Of a stretch of DNA of 64,000 bases, positions 34,994 through 43,630 are shown piece after piece. Origin of the DNA: Bosea sp. Tri-49. Its GTDB lineage: Bacteria > Pseudomonadota > Alphaproteobacteria > Rhizobiales > Beijerinckiaceae. The translations under genes were made by a program, and so were the position numbers. Within the stretch, counting starts at the first letter, position 1, and each line of letters starts with the position of its first letter. The DNA lies in contig NZ_CP017946.1 in assembly GCF_003952665.1 (NCBI RefSeq), positions 1 through 64,000 of the forward strand. Reading direction: 5' to 3'. Below the pieces are notes generated by a model, which saw only the letters and a program-made list of their open reading frames with translations, was not told the origin of the DNA and ran no database searches.

Positions 34994-36241
34994 TTGATCG
35001 AAGCCGTCATGCTCGTGGCGCTCGGCTTCCTGTCGGCCAGCCTGCTCGCCCTCTCGGCGTTGCCGGCTCTGAGCCGCAGGGCCGACCGGCTGGCGCGGCG
35101 ACGAGCGGAGACGGCGTTTCCGCTGTCGCTCGCCGAAATCGCAGCCGATCGCGACCATTTGCGCGCGGAGCAGGCGATCCGCGAGCGGGTGCTGGAGCAG
35201 AGGGCCGAAAGTGGCTTTGCCGCCAAGGCGAGCGCGATGAGCGAGCTTGGCCGGCGCGACATGACGATAAGCCGACTCGAAACCGACCTGACCGAACGAC
35301 GGCAGAAGATCGCTGATCTCGAAACGGAGCTGGGACAGGCGACGCAGGATCTGGCGGACACGCGCGCGACGCTGGCGACGGAAAGCGTCGGCCACCAGAC
35401 GACGCAGGCGACATTGTCGAGCCGGGTCAGCGATCTTGCGGCCGTGGAGGCGCAACTCGCCGAGACCCGCCAGGCGCTCAGCGGCAGCTCGGCCGATCTC
35501 GCTGCCCGCAGCCATCAGCTTGCCGAGCTCAGGGCCTTGCACGACAGGACCGAAGCGACGCTTGCCGAGCGCGACCAGACTCTTTCGGCATTGAACAGCG
35601 AGCATGATCGCCAGCGCCTCGTCCTGGTCGAGGCCGGCACGCTCAGGCTCAAGCTGGAGGGCGAACGTGACGATTTCTCGGCCCGGCTCATCACGGCCGA
35701 GGCGGCGCTCGCAGAAGTGCGCGCGAGCCTCTCCGCGATGAAGCTGGACCGCGACAGCGAGAGGTTGCGCGCCGACGCGCTTTCGACGCGCGCGACCGAG
35801 GCCAAGGCAGCGTCGCGAGCTGCCGATGCGAACGCCGTCAAGCTCGGCGCCGAGATCGCACGACAGGAGGCGGCATTGACGCAAGCATCCGCCGAGCACG
35901 CCGAGGCGCTGGCCCGGATCAAAGCTCTGGAAGACAAGATCGAAGCCGCCGTTGCGGCCGAGGCCCGCTTGAAGGGGCAACTGGCCAGCGACGCGGCGGC
36001 TCACCGCGACGCCTTGCGCGAGCGCGACGAGACGGTCGAAGCGCTCCATGCCGAGCTGGGCACCGTCCAGGGCGCCCGTGACCAGGCGCGTGCCGACCGG
36101 GCCGGCCTCAAGCGCGAGCTTGCGGCCTTGCGCAAGCAGAACGGCGGCAAGGCGGCCGGCGAGGCAGTCCTGCGCCAGGAGATCGTCCGGCTGGCCGATG
36201 CACTGCTAGTGGCGTCGGAAAACCGCGAGGCGGCGGAATAG
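34994..36241 (+). CDS. Single-pass membrane protein with a long coiled coil
   Basis: A 415-aa protein of unknown function. One hydrophobic helix at residues 1-22 (EAVMLVALGFLSASLLALSAL) is followed by RRADRLARRR and then about 370 residues of almost continuous heptad-like coiled coil, rich in Ala, Glu, Arg and Leu. Repeated SELGRRDMTISRLETDL-type segments recur. The topology suggests a membrane-tethered cytoplasmic rod, perhaps a cell-envelope or chromosome-organisation scaffold. The start codon appears to be TTG at 34994; an ATG at 35009 also keeps the membrane helix. Follows eipA in the same orientation after 86 bases, so a shared envelope role is conceivable. Confidence 0.7.
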   Translation: MIEAVMLVALGFLSASLLALSALPALSRRADRLARRRAETAFPLSLAEIAADRDHLRAEQAIRERVLEQRAESGFAAKASAMSELGRRDMTISRLETDLTERRQKIADLETELGQATQDLADTRATLATESVGHQTTQATLSSRVSDLAAVEAQLAETRQALSGSSADLAARSHQLAELRALHDRTEATLAERDQTLSALNSEHDRQRLVLVEAGTLRLKLEGERDDFSARLITAEAALAEVRASLSAMKLDRDSERLRADALSTRATEAKAASRAADANAVKLGAEIARQEAALTQASAEHAEALARIKALEDKIEAAVAAEARLKGQLASDAAAHRDALRERDETVEALHAELGTVQGARDQARADRAGLKRELAALRKQNGGKAAGEAVLRQEIVRLADALLVASENREAAE

Positions 36242-36328
36242 GCGCCTGCCCGACAGGGCCTTTCCACTTTTGTCGAACATGTTCTAGGGAGGACCGGGCC
36301 GCGCTCGCGGCCGGCGGTTTCGGTTGGG

Positions 36329-37264
36329 ATGATGACGGACATCGTTTGTATCGGCGAGCCTCTCGGCGAGTTCAACGCGACACGAGGCGAAACCGGCGCC
36401 TATCGCTTCGGTCATGGCGGCGACACCTCCAACTGCGCGGTCGCGGCAGCCCGGCAAGGGGCGAGCGTCGCCTACATCGGTGCGCTCGGCGATGACGAGC
36501 CCGGCCGTTCGCTGCGGTCACTATGGGCACAGGAAGGCGTCGACGACAGCCAGGTCTCGACCCATCCGTCGGCACCGACGGGGCTCTACTTCGTCTCCCA
36601 CGGCCCGCAGGGGCACGTCTTCTCCTATCTGCGCGCCGGTTCGGCGGCGAGCCTCTACGGCCCGGCGCAACTGCCGAAGCATGTCATCGCCTCCGCCAAG
36701 GTGATCCAGGCTTCCGGCATCAGCCAGGCGATCTCGGCGAGCGCCTGCGATGCGGTGTTCGAGGCTTTCGCGACGGCGCGCGAGAACGGCGTGCTGACAG
36801 CCTACGATACCAATCTCAGGCTGAAGCTCTGGCCGCTGACACGGGCGCGGGCGATCATCCATGCCGCCTGCGAGATGGCCGACATCGTCCTACCGGGCGA
36901 CGGCGACGCCAAGCTGCTGACCGGGCTGGAGCAGCCCGATGCCATCGTCGATTTCTACCTCAAGCTGGGCGCCAAAGTGGTGGCCCTGACGCTCGGCCAT
37001 GAGGGCTCACTGGTCGCGACGCCTTTGAGCCGCCAGCGTTTCGTGCCGATCAAGGTGGATGCGATCGACGCGACCGGCGCCGGCGATTGCTATGACGGTG
37101 CCTTCCTCGCCGAATACATCCGCACCGGCGACGCCTTCACGGCCGGAGCCTATGCCAATGTCGCGGCGGCTTTATCGACGCAGGGTTATGGGGCAGTGGC
37201 GCCGCTGCCACGCCGGGCTGCGGTCGAGGCGCGGATCGCGCAGGAAGTGGCTAGCCGAGCATGA
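36329..37264 (+). CDS. PfkB-family sugar kinase (2-keto-3-deoxygluconate kinase-like)
   Basis: A 311-aa ribokinase-fold enzyme. The N-terminal substrate signature is GHGGDTSNCAVAAARQGASVAYIGALGDD. The ATP/anion-hole motif is ATGAGDCYDGAFLAEYI, with the catalytic Asp. The overall pattern (IGEPLGEFNATRGETG at the start) resembles 2-dehydro-3-deoxygluconokinase. Substrate is not certain; ribose, fructose and adenosine kinases share the fold. It overlaps the next HAD gene by ATGA, so the two proteins are made together. This suggests a kinase-phosphatase pair on one sugar. Confidence 0.85.
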   Translation: MMTDIVCIGEPLGEFNATRGETGAYRFGHGGDTSNCAVAAARQGASVAYIGALGDDEPGRSLRSLWAQEGVDDSQVSTHPSAPTGLYFVSHGPQGHVFSYLRAGSAASLYGPAQLPKHVIASAKVIQASGISQAISASACDAVFEAFATARENGVLTAYDTNLRLKLWPLTRARAIIHAACEMADIVLPGDGDAKLLTGLEQPDAIVDFYLKLGAKVVALTLGHEGSLVATPLSRQRFVPIKVDAIDATGAGDCYDGAFLAEYIRTGDAFTAGAYANVAAALSTQGYGAVAPLPRRAAVEARIAQEVASRA

Positions 37265-38121
37265 GCGTTCCAGTTCTGATGGAAGCGGGCGCGCTGCTTG
37301 CGCGCTACGATGTGCTGATCAGCGATGTCTGGGGCGTCGTCCATGACGGCGTGCTGGCGCTCGATCCGGCCTGCGACGCCCTGATGCGCTATCGCGAGGG
37401 AGGCGGCACGGTGGTGCTGCTCTCGAACGCGCCGGGCCCCTCCGAGCAGATCGCCGGTGTGCTCGACGAAAAGCGCGTACCGCGCGCCGCCTGGGACCGG
37501 CTGGTGACCTCGGGCGACGTGACGCGGGCGCTGATCGCCGAGACGCATCTGCGCAAGGTTTACCACATCGGCGAGCATGGGGACCGGGCGGTGTTCGCGG
37601 GCTTCGACATCGAGCTCGTCGGCGAGGCCGAGGCCGAATTCGTCGTCGCGACCGAGCTCAACGATTATCGCCGCGAGACACCGGAACAGTACCGGCCGCT
37701 GCTATCGCGTTTCGCTGCGCGCGGATTGCCGTTCATCTGCGGCAATCCCGATCTCGTCGTCCATGTCGGCCATGACCTCCTGCCCTGTGCCGGGGCGCTG
37801 GCGGCGATCTATGAGGAGCTCGGCGGGCATGTCGCCTGGGCCGGCAAGCCGCATCGCCCGGCCTATGACCTCGCGCTGGCGGCCGCCTGCGAGGCGCGGA
37901 GAGGGCGCGATGTCGATCCGGCTCGCGTGCTCGTCATCGGCGATGCGGTCCGCACCGACCTCGCCGGCGCCAGGATGATGGGCTTCGACAGCCTGTTCAT
38001 TGCCGGCGGCATCCATCGCGACGAGACGATCCGGGATGGCTCTGTCGTTCCCGATGGGCTCGCGCGGGTCCTGGCGGCGCACCGGCCATTGCCGGTCGCG
38101 GCGATGGCGGCGCTGGGGTAA
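37261..38121 (+). CDS. HAD-family hydrolase, NagD-like (TIGR01459 type)
   Basis: A 286-aa HAD phosphatase of the NagD branch. Motif I is LISDVWGVVHDG with nucleophile Asp and general-acid Trp position (DVWGV), motif II LLSNAPGPS, motif III GKPHRPAYDLAL with the Lys, and motif IV IGDAVRTDLAGA. The TIGR01459 group has DVWGVxHDG in place of DxDG. Substrates are unknown for this group; NagD relatives act on phosphorylated sugars and nucleotides. Translationally coupled to the PfkB kinase upstream. Confidence 0.88.
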   Translation: MSVPVLMEAGALLARYDVLISDVWGVVHDGVLALDPACDALMRYREGGGTVVLLSNAPGPSEQIAGVLDEKRVPRAAWDRLVTSGDVTRALIAETHLRKVYHIGEHGDRAVFAGFDIELVGEAEAEFVVATELNDYRRETPEQYRPLLSRFAARGLPFICGNPDLVVHVGHDLLPCAGALAAIYEELGGHVAWAGKPHRPAYDLALAAACEARRGRDVDPARVLVIGDAVRTDLAGARMMGFDSLFIAGGIHRDETIRDGSVVPDGLARVLAAHRPLPVAAMAALG

Positions 38122-38195
38122 GGGCGAACACCGAATATTGACCGGTGGTCGCTATCTGCTTGTCGGTGGTTCCCCGCTGAGCGAGTTCGATCTCG

Positions 38196-38384
38196 ATGTC
38201 TCCTGCGCCTGAAGACAGTTGCTTACGGTGCGAGAAGTCCTTTTCGGTGGCAAATCCAGTCTGCCCTCATTGCGGTTATCCCCGCGCGAACGAAGCCGAG
38301 CGCCGAACTGACCAATGGCAATTGGTTCTGGCGATCGTTGCTAGCATCGGCCTGCTGCTGTTTTGGCAATGGTGGGCCAGGTGA
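38196..38384 (+). CDS. Small zinc-ribbon membrane protein
   Basis: A 62-aa protein with four Cys in two pairs (SCLRCEKSF and PVCPHCGYPR), forming a zinc ribbon, followed by one transmembrane helix (residues 41-59, LVLAIVASIGLLLFW) ending in WWAR. The tidy zinc-ribbon plus helix layout makes it a likely real gene despite its length. The ribosome-binding site is weak. The function is unknown; similar proteins are often only annotated as zinc-ribbon domain proteins. It converges on the YfhO-like gene. Confidence 0.6.
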   Translation: MSPAPEDSCLRCEKSFSVANPVCPHCGYPRANEAERRTDQWQLVLAIVASIGLLLFWQWWAR

Positions 38385-38408
38385 ATGCAGACGGCGTGAT
38401 CAGCCGTC

Positions 38409-40772
38409 TCAGACCGGCGGCGGGTTCGCCTTGCGGATACGCTCGCCGATCGCGTGATAGAGGCCGTCGATCGGGCGGAAGACGAAGCGCACCGTCGAGC
38501 GCCCGGGCGGCACCTGGACGGCCCGGAAGATCACGTTGGCGCGCAACAGCTCAGCCTGCTTGCCATCGACCTCGACCTGCCACCATGGTTGCCAGACATC
38601 GTTGAGCACGACGAAGCCGCCGCGTGGCGCGTCGACATCGAGCAGCACCTCGGTCGTGCCATAATTGCGGATGCGGACGCTGCCTGCCTGGGCCGGGCCG
38701 GTTGGCAAAGGCGGCGGCGCCTTGTCGAGCAGGACGGTGCGGCGCGGATCGAAGCCAGCAGGCCATTGGCCGCTCTTCAGGATGGTACCGAAATCGGCGG
38801 CTTGCGCTTCCGTGACGAGGAGCACGCGTGGCAAGGCGCGCGGGTTCTCGTAAACATAAGCATCCTTGGTGCGGGCGATCTGGACGAGGTCGCCGGGCTT
38901 CAGCCGCTTGTCGATCTCCTCAACCGGGACGCCGGTCGCGATGAAGCGCAGGCCGAGCATGTCAGCGAGCAGCGAGCGATAGGACGGCATCAGCGCTGAG
39001 AAGGTGCGCTGGTCGGGCAGGGCGACATGGTCGCCGGCGCCGGTCGCCTGGCTGTAGAGGCCGAGCCGGAGCGGGTTGTAGCCCAGCGTGTTGTCGAGCC
39101 CATGCACCAGGCTGGCGTTCGGCCAGTGGAAATCGATGCCGGCGAGCTCGATACGGTCGCGCCGGTCGGGGCCGGCGGTACGGGCAGTCTCGCGCTTCAA
39201 CAGGGCGATGGTCTCGTTGCTGCTGTCGGCACGGAGCACCTCATACATCTTGGCCGGCAGCGCCGTCGACTCGCTCGGTCCGTTGTTGACCGAGAGATCG
39301 ACGATCATGGCGGCGGCGAGCACGATGGTTGCGGCCATGCCGGCGCCCTGCAAGGCGAGTCCGCGCGCCGCGACGAGTGCGCCGGCAACCAGCATAAGGC
39401 AGAGCGCGGCGGTCACCACGGGTACGAAAGCGACGTGCAGGCGGCCGACCGTCCAGGCGAGCCAGATCGCGAGACCGAAACCTGCCAGCAGCAGCAGGAT
39501 TTCGAGCGCGATCTGCCAGCGGCGCGGACGCGGCGCGGTATCGGTCAGGACGAGATGGGTGAGATAGCCGCCGAGGATCGAGAGTAGAGCGCCGAGGATG
39601 AAGAGCGCGTCGGCAGGGCGGCGGTAGAAATCGCTCCCTGGCAAATGGAAGAGCAAGGCGAAGCCCGGGGTGTAGCGGCCGAGCGCATAGACCAGCACGA
39701 TCAGCGCTGCTGCGCTCAACGCGACGATCTCGCGCCGCAGCAGCGCGCCGCGGACGATGCCGACGCCGATGACGAGCAGGATCGGCAGGAGGCCGAGATA
39801 GAGCTCACCCATATTGCGGGCGAGGTAGAGGTCGAGCGGGCCGAAGCGCTTCTCCCAGGCCGGGCTGGGCGGGCCCCAGAAATTCTCCAGCGGCCCGGAC
39901 GCGCCATAGAGATTGGCGATCAGCCCGGTCAGCAGCGAGCCTGGATGCAGCGAGCCCTTGCCGGCCCCGGCGAGATCGATGACCGGCCGGTTGGATTCCT
40001 CCGCCAGGACGGCGGTGAGCAGGATCGGGACGGTCGCGACCAGCGTGGCGCCGAGCACGCCAAGCACCAGCGGCATGAGGCTCGCGCGCAGCGCTGACAG
40101 TGGCTTGTCTGCCATGGCGATAGCGGCGAGAACCAGCCCGGCGAGGACATAGACGCCGAGCAACGCGACCTGGTCGCGCCCGAGCACCATGAAGCCGGCG
40201 GCGACACCGGCCGCGAAGCCGTAGCGCCAGGAGCTGCGCTCGAGCGCGCGCGAAAGCAGCAGCAGCGTCACCGCGAAATAGGTCAGGCTCAGCACCTGGC
40301 CGACATGCTGGATGCGCCAGGCGGCGGCGGCGCCGAAGGCGAATGAGAGCGCGCAGACGACCGCGCCGGCCGGGTGCCAGCCACGATCGCGGAAAAGCAG
40401 GACGAGACAGAGCGCGCCGACGAGGAGCGAGCCGAGGAGGGCGCCGTCGCTCCAGCGGAAATCCGGCGTCGGGTTGAGCAGCGCGATCAGGAAGAAGGGT
40501 GGCGAGAAGATCAGCGATTGCGGATCGGCGACCTGCGGCGAGCCGGCGAAGACGAAGGGTGTCCAGAACGGCGAGAGACCCTTGTGCAGGGCGCTGGCGA
40601 GGAATTGCAGCTGCGGATGGAAATGCGCCTTGGCGTCCCAGGGGATGGTGACGGCGCCGGAGAGCCAAGGCCAGGACAAAGCGAGCCAGCCGGCGCAAAC
40701 CAGCAGAATCACCCTGGCGGTCGGCCAGGGCGCGGCAGGTGGTTCGATGTCGTGGCGGTCCCGGTCGGGCAT
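38409..40772 (-). CDS. Large polytopic membrane protein, YfhO-like
   Basis: A 787-aa protein with about 11-13 transmembrane helices in the first 510 residues and a C-terminal extracytoplasmic domain. It matches the YfhO-type layout: an early acidic loop (AVTIPWDAKAHFHPQLQFLASAL) carrying the Asp typical of C-type glycosyltransferase folds, a GSPQVADPQS loop, and a C-terminal beta-domain with VLNDVWQPWWQVEVDGK. YfhO of Bacillus helps glycosylate lipoteichoic acid; in Gram-negatives the acceptor is unknown. Likely uses a polyprenyl-phosphate sugar. The gene is monocistronic, upstream of a small gap to ribA, same strand. Confidence 0.8.
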   Translation of the reverse strand: MPDRDRHDIEPPAAPWPTARVILLVCAGWLALSWPWLSGAVTIPWDAKAHFHPQLQFLASALHKGLSPFWTPFVFAGSPQVADPQSLIFSPPFFLIALLNPTPDFRWSDGALLGSLLVGALCLVLLFRDRGWHPAGAVVCALSFAFGAAAAWRIQHVGQVLSLTYFAVTLLLLSRALERSSWRYGFAAGVAAGFMVLGRDQVALLGVYVLAGLVLAAIAMADKPLSALRASLMPLVLGVLGATLVATVPILLTAVLAEESNRPVIDLAGAGKGSLHPGSLLTGLIANLYGASGPLENFWGPPSPAWEKRFGPLDLYLARNMGELYLGLLPILLVIGVGIVRGALLRREIVALSAAALIVLVYALGRYTPGFALLFHLPGSDFYRRPADALFILGALLSILGGYLTHLVLTDTAPRPRRWQIALEILLLLAGFGLAIWLAWTVGRLHVAFVPVVTAALCLMLVAGALVAARGLALQGAGMAATIVLAAAMIVDLSVNNGPSESTALPAKMYEVLRADSSNETIALLKRETARTAGPDRRDRIELAGIDFHWPNASLVHGLDNTLGYNPLRLGLYSQATGAGDHVALPDQRTFSALMPSYRSLLADMLGLRFIATGVPVEEIDKRLKPGDLVQIARTKDAYVYENPRALPRVLLVTEAQAADFGTILKSGQWPAGFDPRRTVLLDKAPPPLPTGPAQAGSVRIRNYGTTEVLLDVDAPRGGFVVLNDVWQPWWQVEVDGKQAELLRANVIFRAVQVPPGRSTVRFVFRPIDGLYHAIGERIRKANPPPV

Positions 40773-40803
40773 GGTGGCTTCCTGCCCCAGGCCCGTCGTG
40801 GGA

Positions 40804-41931
40804 TCAATCCTTCGGAGCAGCGCGCGCCATCAGCGCATCCATGTCGATGAAATGGCCGGCGCGGTCACGCTTGGAGGCGAGATAGCGGACATTGTGGACG
40901 TTCGGGCGGCCGAGCACGCGCTGGGTCGCGGCGACTTCGAGCCCGGCGGCCTTGATCGCCCCGACCTTGAGCGGGTTGTTGGTCAGCGCCGTGACGCTGG
41001 AGACGCCGAGCTGCTTCAGCATCGCGGCGGCGAAATCGAAATGGCGCTGGTCGAGATCGAAGCCGAGCACCTCGTCGGCGTCATAGGTGTCCCAGCCCTG
41101 GCTCTGCAGCTTGTAGGCCCGCATCTTGTTGGAGATGCCGTTGCCGCGGCCTTCCTGGTCGAGATAGAGCAGGATGCCGCCCTCGTTCTGCGCCATCCAC
41201 TGCACGGTCTCGCGCAGTTGGTCGCCGCAATCGCATTTCAGCGAGCCGAAGAGGTCGCCGGTCAGGCAGGCCGAATGCAGCCGCACCGGCACGGCGGTCG
41301 AGAGATCCGGCTTGCCGACGATGATCGCGACCTGGTCGCGCAAGCCTTCGCCGCCGCGGAAGACGACGAACTCGGTATCGGGCGCACCTTCCAGCGGGAC
41401 CGGTGCACGGCCGACGATGGCAAGCCGTGCGACCTGAGCGGCGCGGTAGCCATTGAGGGCCTCGATCGTGACTTCGATCAACGGCTCGCCGGCGACCTGC
41501 TCGGCCGAAACCGGGACGAGGATCACCGCCGGCAGAACCAGTGCGAGGCGCGCCAGCTCGAGTGCGGCATTGTCGAGCGGGCCGGCCGGGCCGACAGGCG
41601 CATCGACGCGGGCATCGAGCTTCAGCGCAAGGGCCTCGATGCGCGGAAGGTCGATCAAGGGCATAGCGAGGATGCCGGTCTCCGCACGCCCTTTGGCGCC
41701 AAGACGGCGCAAGCGCGCAGCGCTCAGCACGAGGCGGGCATGGCCAGCGGAGAGATCGTCGAGACGGCTGGCGAGATCGGCCTCAGCGAGCTCGGCCGAC
41801 AACGCCAGTGCCAGATCGCCGCCATGGCGCAGCAGCACGGGGCGTGCAGCGCGGAACTCGGCGAGAGCGCGGTCGACGGTGACCAGATCGGTTTCACCCG
41901 GCCGGCCGAAAAGCGTACGCGACTGAGGCAT
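40804..41931 (-). CDS. ribA: GTP cyclohydrolase II with a degenerate DHBP-synthase-like N-terminal half
   Basis: First step of riboflavin synthesis: GTP to 2,5-diamino-6-ribosylamino-pyrimidinone phosphate plus formate. The C-terminal ~200 residues are a complete RibA: zinc Cys set in CLTGDLFGSLKCDCGDQL, YLDQEGRGNGISNKMRAYKLQ, and LTNNPLKV. The N-terminal ~165 residues (RALAEFRAARPVLLRHGGDLALALSAE) resemble a decayed RibB domain. They lack the acidic DDEDREN-like active site, so this half is probably structural or regulatory. The gene is 31 bases downstream of nothing on its strand and upstream of the YfhO-like gene. No other rib gene is present in the window. Confidence 0.92.
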   Translation of the reverse strand: MPQSRTLFGRPGETDLVTVDRALAEFRAARPVLLRHGGDLALALSAELAEADLASRLDDLSAGHARLVLSAARLRRLGAKGRAETGILAMPLIDLPRIEALALKLDARVDAPVGPAGPLDNAALELARLALVLPAVILVPVSAEQVAGEPLIEVTIEALNGYRAAQVARLAIVGRAPVPLEGAPDTEFVVFRGGEGLRDQVAIIVGKPDLSTAVPVRLHSACLTGDLFGSLKCDCGDQLRETVQWMAQNEGGILLYLDQEGRGNGISNKMRAYKLQSQGWDTYDADEVLGFDLDQRHFDFAAAMLKQLGVSSVTALTNNPLKVGAIKAAGLEVAATQRVLGRPNVHNVRYLASKRDRAGHFIDMDALMARAAPKD

Positions 41932-42187
41932 CGGAAGGTCCGTCAGATTGCGCCCGAAAGCGGCGGAGGAAGTATGCTTGCTACGCGCGTCTCACCCGGA
42001 CGGATGCATCCGATGCAACATCGCGTTCCTACAACGTGTCCGTTTCTGCGTGGTTCCCAAGACAGTGCCGGCAATCGGACGAGGATCGGCGCCGATTGCA
42101 GACTGGCCTATAAAAGCGCGAGATTGAACACCAGATGAATAGTCGCAGCAGCGGGGCAAATATGGCTATCGGGAGCGTCGAAGTGAA

Positions 42188-42772
42188 ATGACGCAGCGAC
42201 ATGACGAGGTGACGGCCGGCGCGGGACGCGCCGCGATCTACAGCCCGGTGGCGCGGTCCCTGCACTGGATCACCGCCGCGGCAGCGCTCGTGATGGTGCC
42301 GCTCGGGCTGGCCATGACCTATCGCGGCAACACGCTCGACATCTGGGACGGGGTGACCGACGCGCTTTATTCCTCGCACAAGCTGCTCGGCTTCCTCGTG
42401 CTCTGGCTCAGCGCTGGCCGGCTGATCTACCGGCTGATGCACGGCGCACCGCCCGACGAGCCGACGCTGGAATGGTGGCAGAAGGCCGCCTCGCATCTCG
42501 TGCATTGGGTGCTCTACGGCCTGCTGCTGATCGTGCCGCTGCTCGGCTGGATCGGTATCTCGCTGTTTCCGTCGCTGACGGTGTTCAACCTGTTCGATTT
42601 GCCGGCGCTGGCCGTGCCCAACGAAGAGGTAGCCAAGCGCGTGCTTTCCATCCATGGCTGGCTCGCCATCCTGCTGGCGCTGCTGGTCTGCGGGCATATC
42701 GCGGCGGCACTCTTCCACTATTTCATCCGCAAGGATGGCGTGCTGCGCCGGATGCTGCCCGGGCTGAAATAA
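42188..42772 (+). CDS. Cytochrome b561-family protein
   Basis: A 194-aa di-haem membrane protein. Four helices carry paired His ligands: SLHWITAAAALVMVPLGLAM, YSSHKLLGFLVLWLSAG, HLVHWVLYGLLLIVPLLGW and LSIHGWLAILLALLVCGHIAAAL. Bacterial b561 proteins pass electrons between quinol and other acceptors, for example superoxide. The ATG at 42188 lies behind a 256-base gap holding the promoter. The stop is 3 bases from the convergent Nudix gene. Confidence 0.9.
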   Translation: MTQRHDEVTAGAGRAAIYSPVARSLHWITAAAALVMVPLGLAMTYRGNTLDIWDGVTDALYSSHKLLGFLVLWLSAGRLIYRLMHGAPPDEPTLEWWQKAASHLVHWVLYGLLLIVPLLGWIGISLFPSLTVFNLFDLPALAVPNEEVAKRVLSIHGWLAILLALLVCGHIAAALFHYFIRKDGVLRRMLPGLK

Positions 42773-42775
42773 CGC

Positions 42776-43297
42776 TCACCATTCCGCAGGTAGCGCTGTC
42801 CCGTCGATGATTTCGGCGAGGCGGCGGCGGGTGCCCGGCGTCGTCTTGTCAGGCAGGGCGGAGAGCGGGAAGAAGCGCGCTTCGGCGATCTCGTGATCTG
42901 GTTGCTTTGGCGCGCTCTGCGTGAAGGCGCGGACGATGAAGACGGCGACATGATCGCGGTCGGAGGCATGGCGGTTGAGGAAGACGCCGTGCAGCACAGC
43001 CGGAGCGGTCAGCGCGACGTTCGCTTCCTCGCGCAGCTCCTTGGCGACCGCGTCGGCCAGTGTCTCGTTCGGCTCAACGCCACCACCCGGCAGGTGCCAG
43101 CCGGGTGTGTAAGTGTGGCGCACCAGCAGGACCTCGCCGGCCTCGCTCAACACGGCGGCGCGCACACCGAGCGTCATGCCGCGGCGCAGGCGGAAATAGA
43201 GGTGCAGGCCGCGGCCGGCCAATCGCCGAAGCCCTCGCGGTGCCAATTCTATTCCTGCCGCGCCGGAGCGCGGTCCGGATCCATCCTCATTGCTCAT
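42776..43297 (-). CDS. Nudix hydrolase
   Basis: A 173-aa protein. The Nudix box is GGGVEPNETLADAVAKELREEANV: the metal-binding EL-REE core is present, while the box's usual Arg at the REU start is Lys and the penultimate Gly is Asn. Preceded by RHTYTPGWHLPGGG. An N-terminal 40-residue basic extension (GLRRLAGRGLHLYFRLRRGMT) may contact membrane or nucleic acid. Nudix enzymes hydrolyse nucleoside-diphosphate-linked compounds; the particular substrate is unknown. Confidence 0.88.
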   Translation of the reverse strand: MSNEDGSGPRSGAAGIELAPRGLRRLAGRGLHLYFRLRRGMTLGVRAAVLSEAGEVLLVRHTYTPGWHLPGGGVEPNETLADAVAKELREEANVALTAPAVLHGVFLNRHASDRDHVAVFIVRAFTQSAPKQPDHEIAEARFFPLSALPDKTTPGTRRRLAEIIDGTALPAEW

Positions 43298-43433
43298 GAT
43301 TTGGGCAGATCCCAGCGTCGGGTTAATTCTTCATGCGTCAAATGCATATCAGAACTCTATTTCGCCTCTCGATATAACACAAACGCGCCTTATATGAGGG
43401 TTACAAACTTCGCATCACCGCTGGGGAATTGTC

Positions 43434-43550
43434 ATGCTTCTCGCCTTCATCACTGCCCGTCTGAACGCCAAGCCCCGCTTCGTCTGGAAGCCGGCTGTCA
43501 CTCTGACCGATCCGCGGATCGTTTCGGAGCTGATGGGTTCGGCCAACTGA
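43434..43550 (+). CDS. 38-aa small protein candidate
   Basis: ATG at 43434 preceded by GGGGA at 43423-43427 with a 6-base spacer. 38 codons encode MLLAFITARLNAKPRFVWKP at the start, then a Val/Thr/Asp segment ending GSAN, with GC-rich third positions like real neighbours. Upstream 43330-43430 is AT-rich (CGATATAACACAAACG) as a promoter would be. No known family. It lies between divergent nudix and metallophosphoesterase genes. Could be a small membrane-associated peptide; expression is unproven. Confidence 0.45.
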   Translation: MLLAFITARLNAKPRFVWKPAVTLTDPRIVSELMGSAN

Positions 43551-43630
43551 GCCTTTCAGACTGCGTCATCTTCGCCCGTTGCCACCGTCACGCTTGACGC
43601 GGCGCGGACGTTGAAGGCAAGCGCTGGAGC

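Noticed and set aside
42135..42191. 18-codon ORF ending ATGA at the cytochrome b561 start
   Set aside because: No ribosome-binding site before its ATG; the overlap may be chance.
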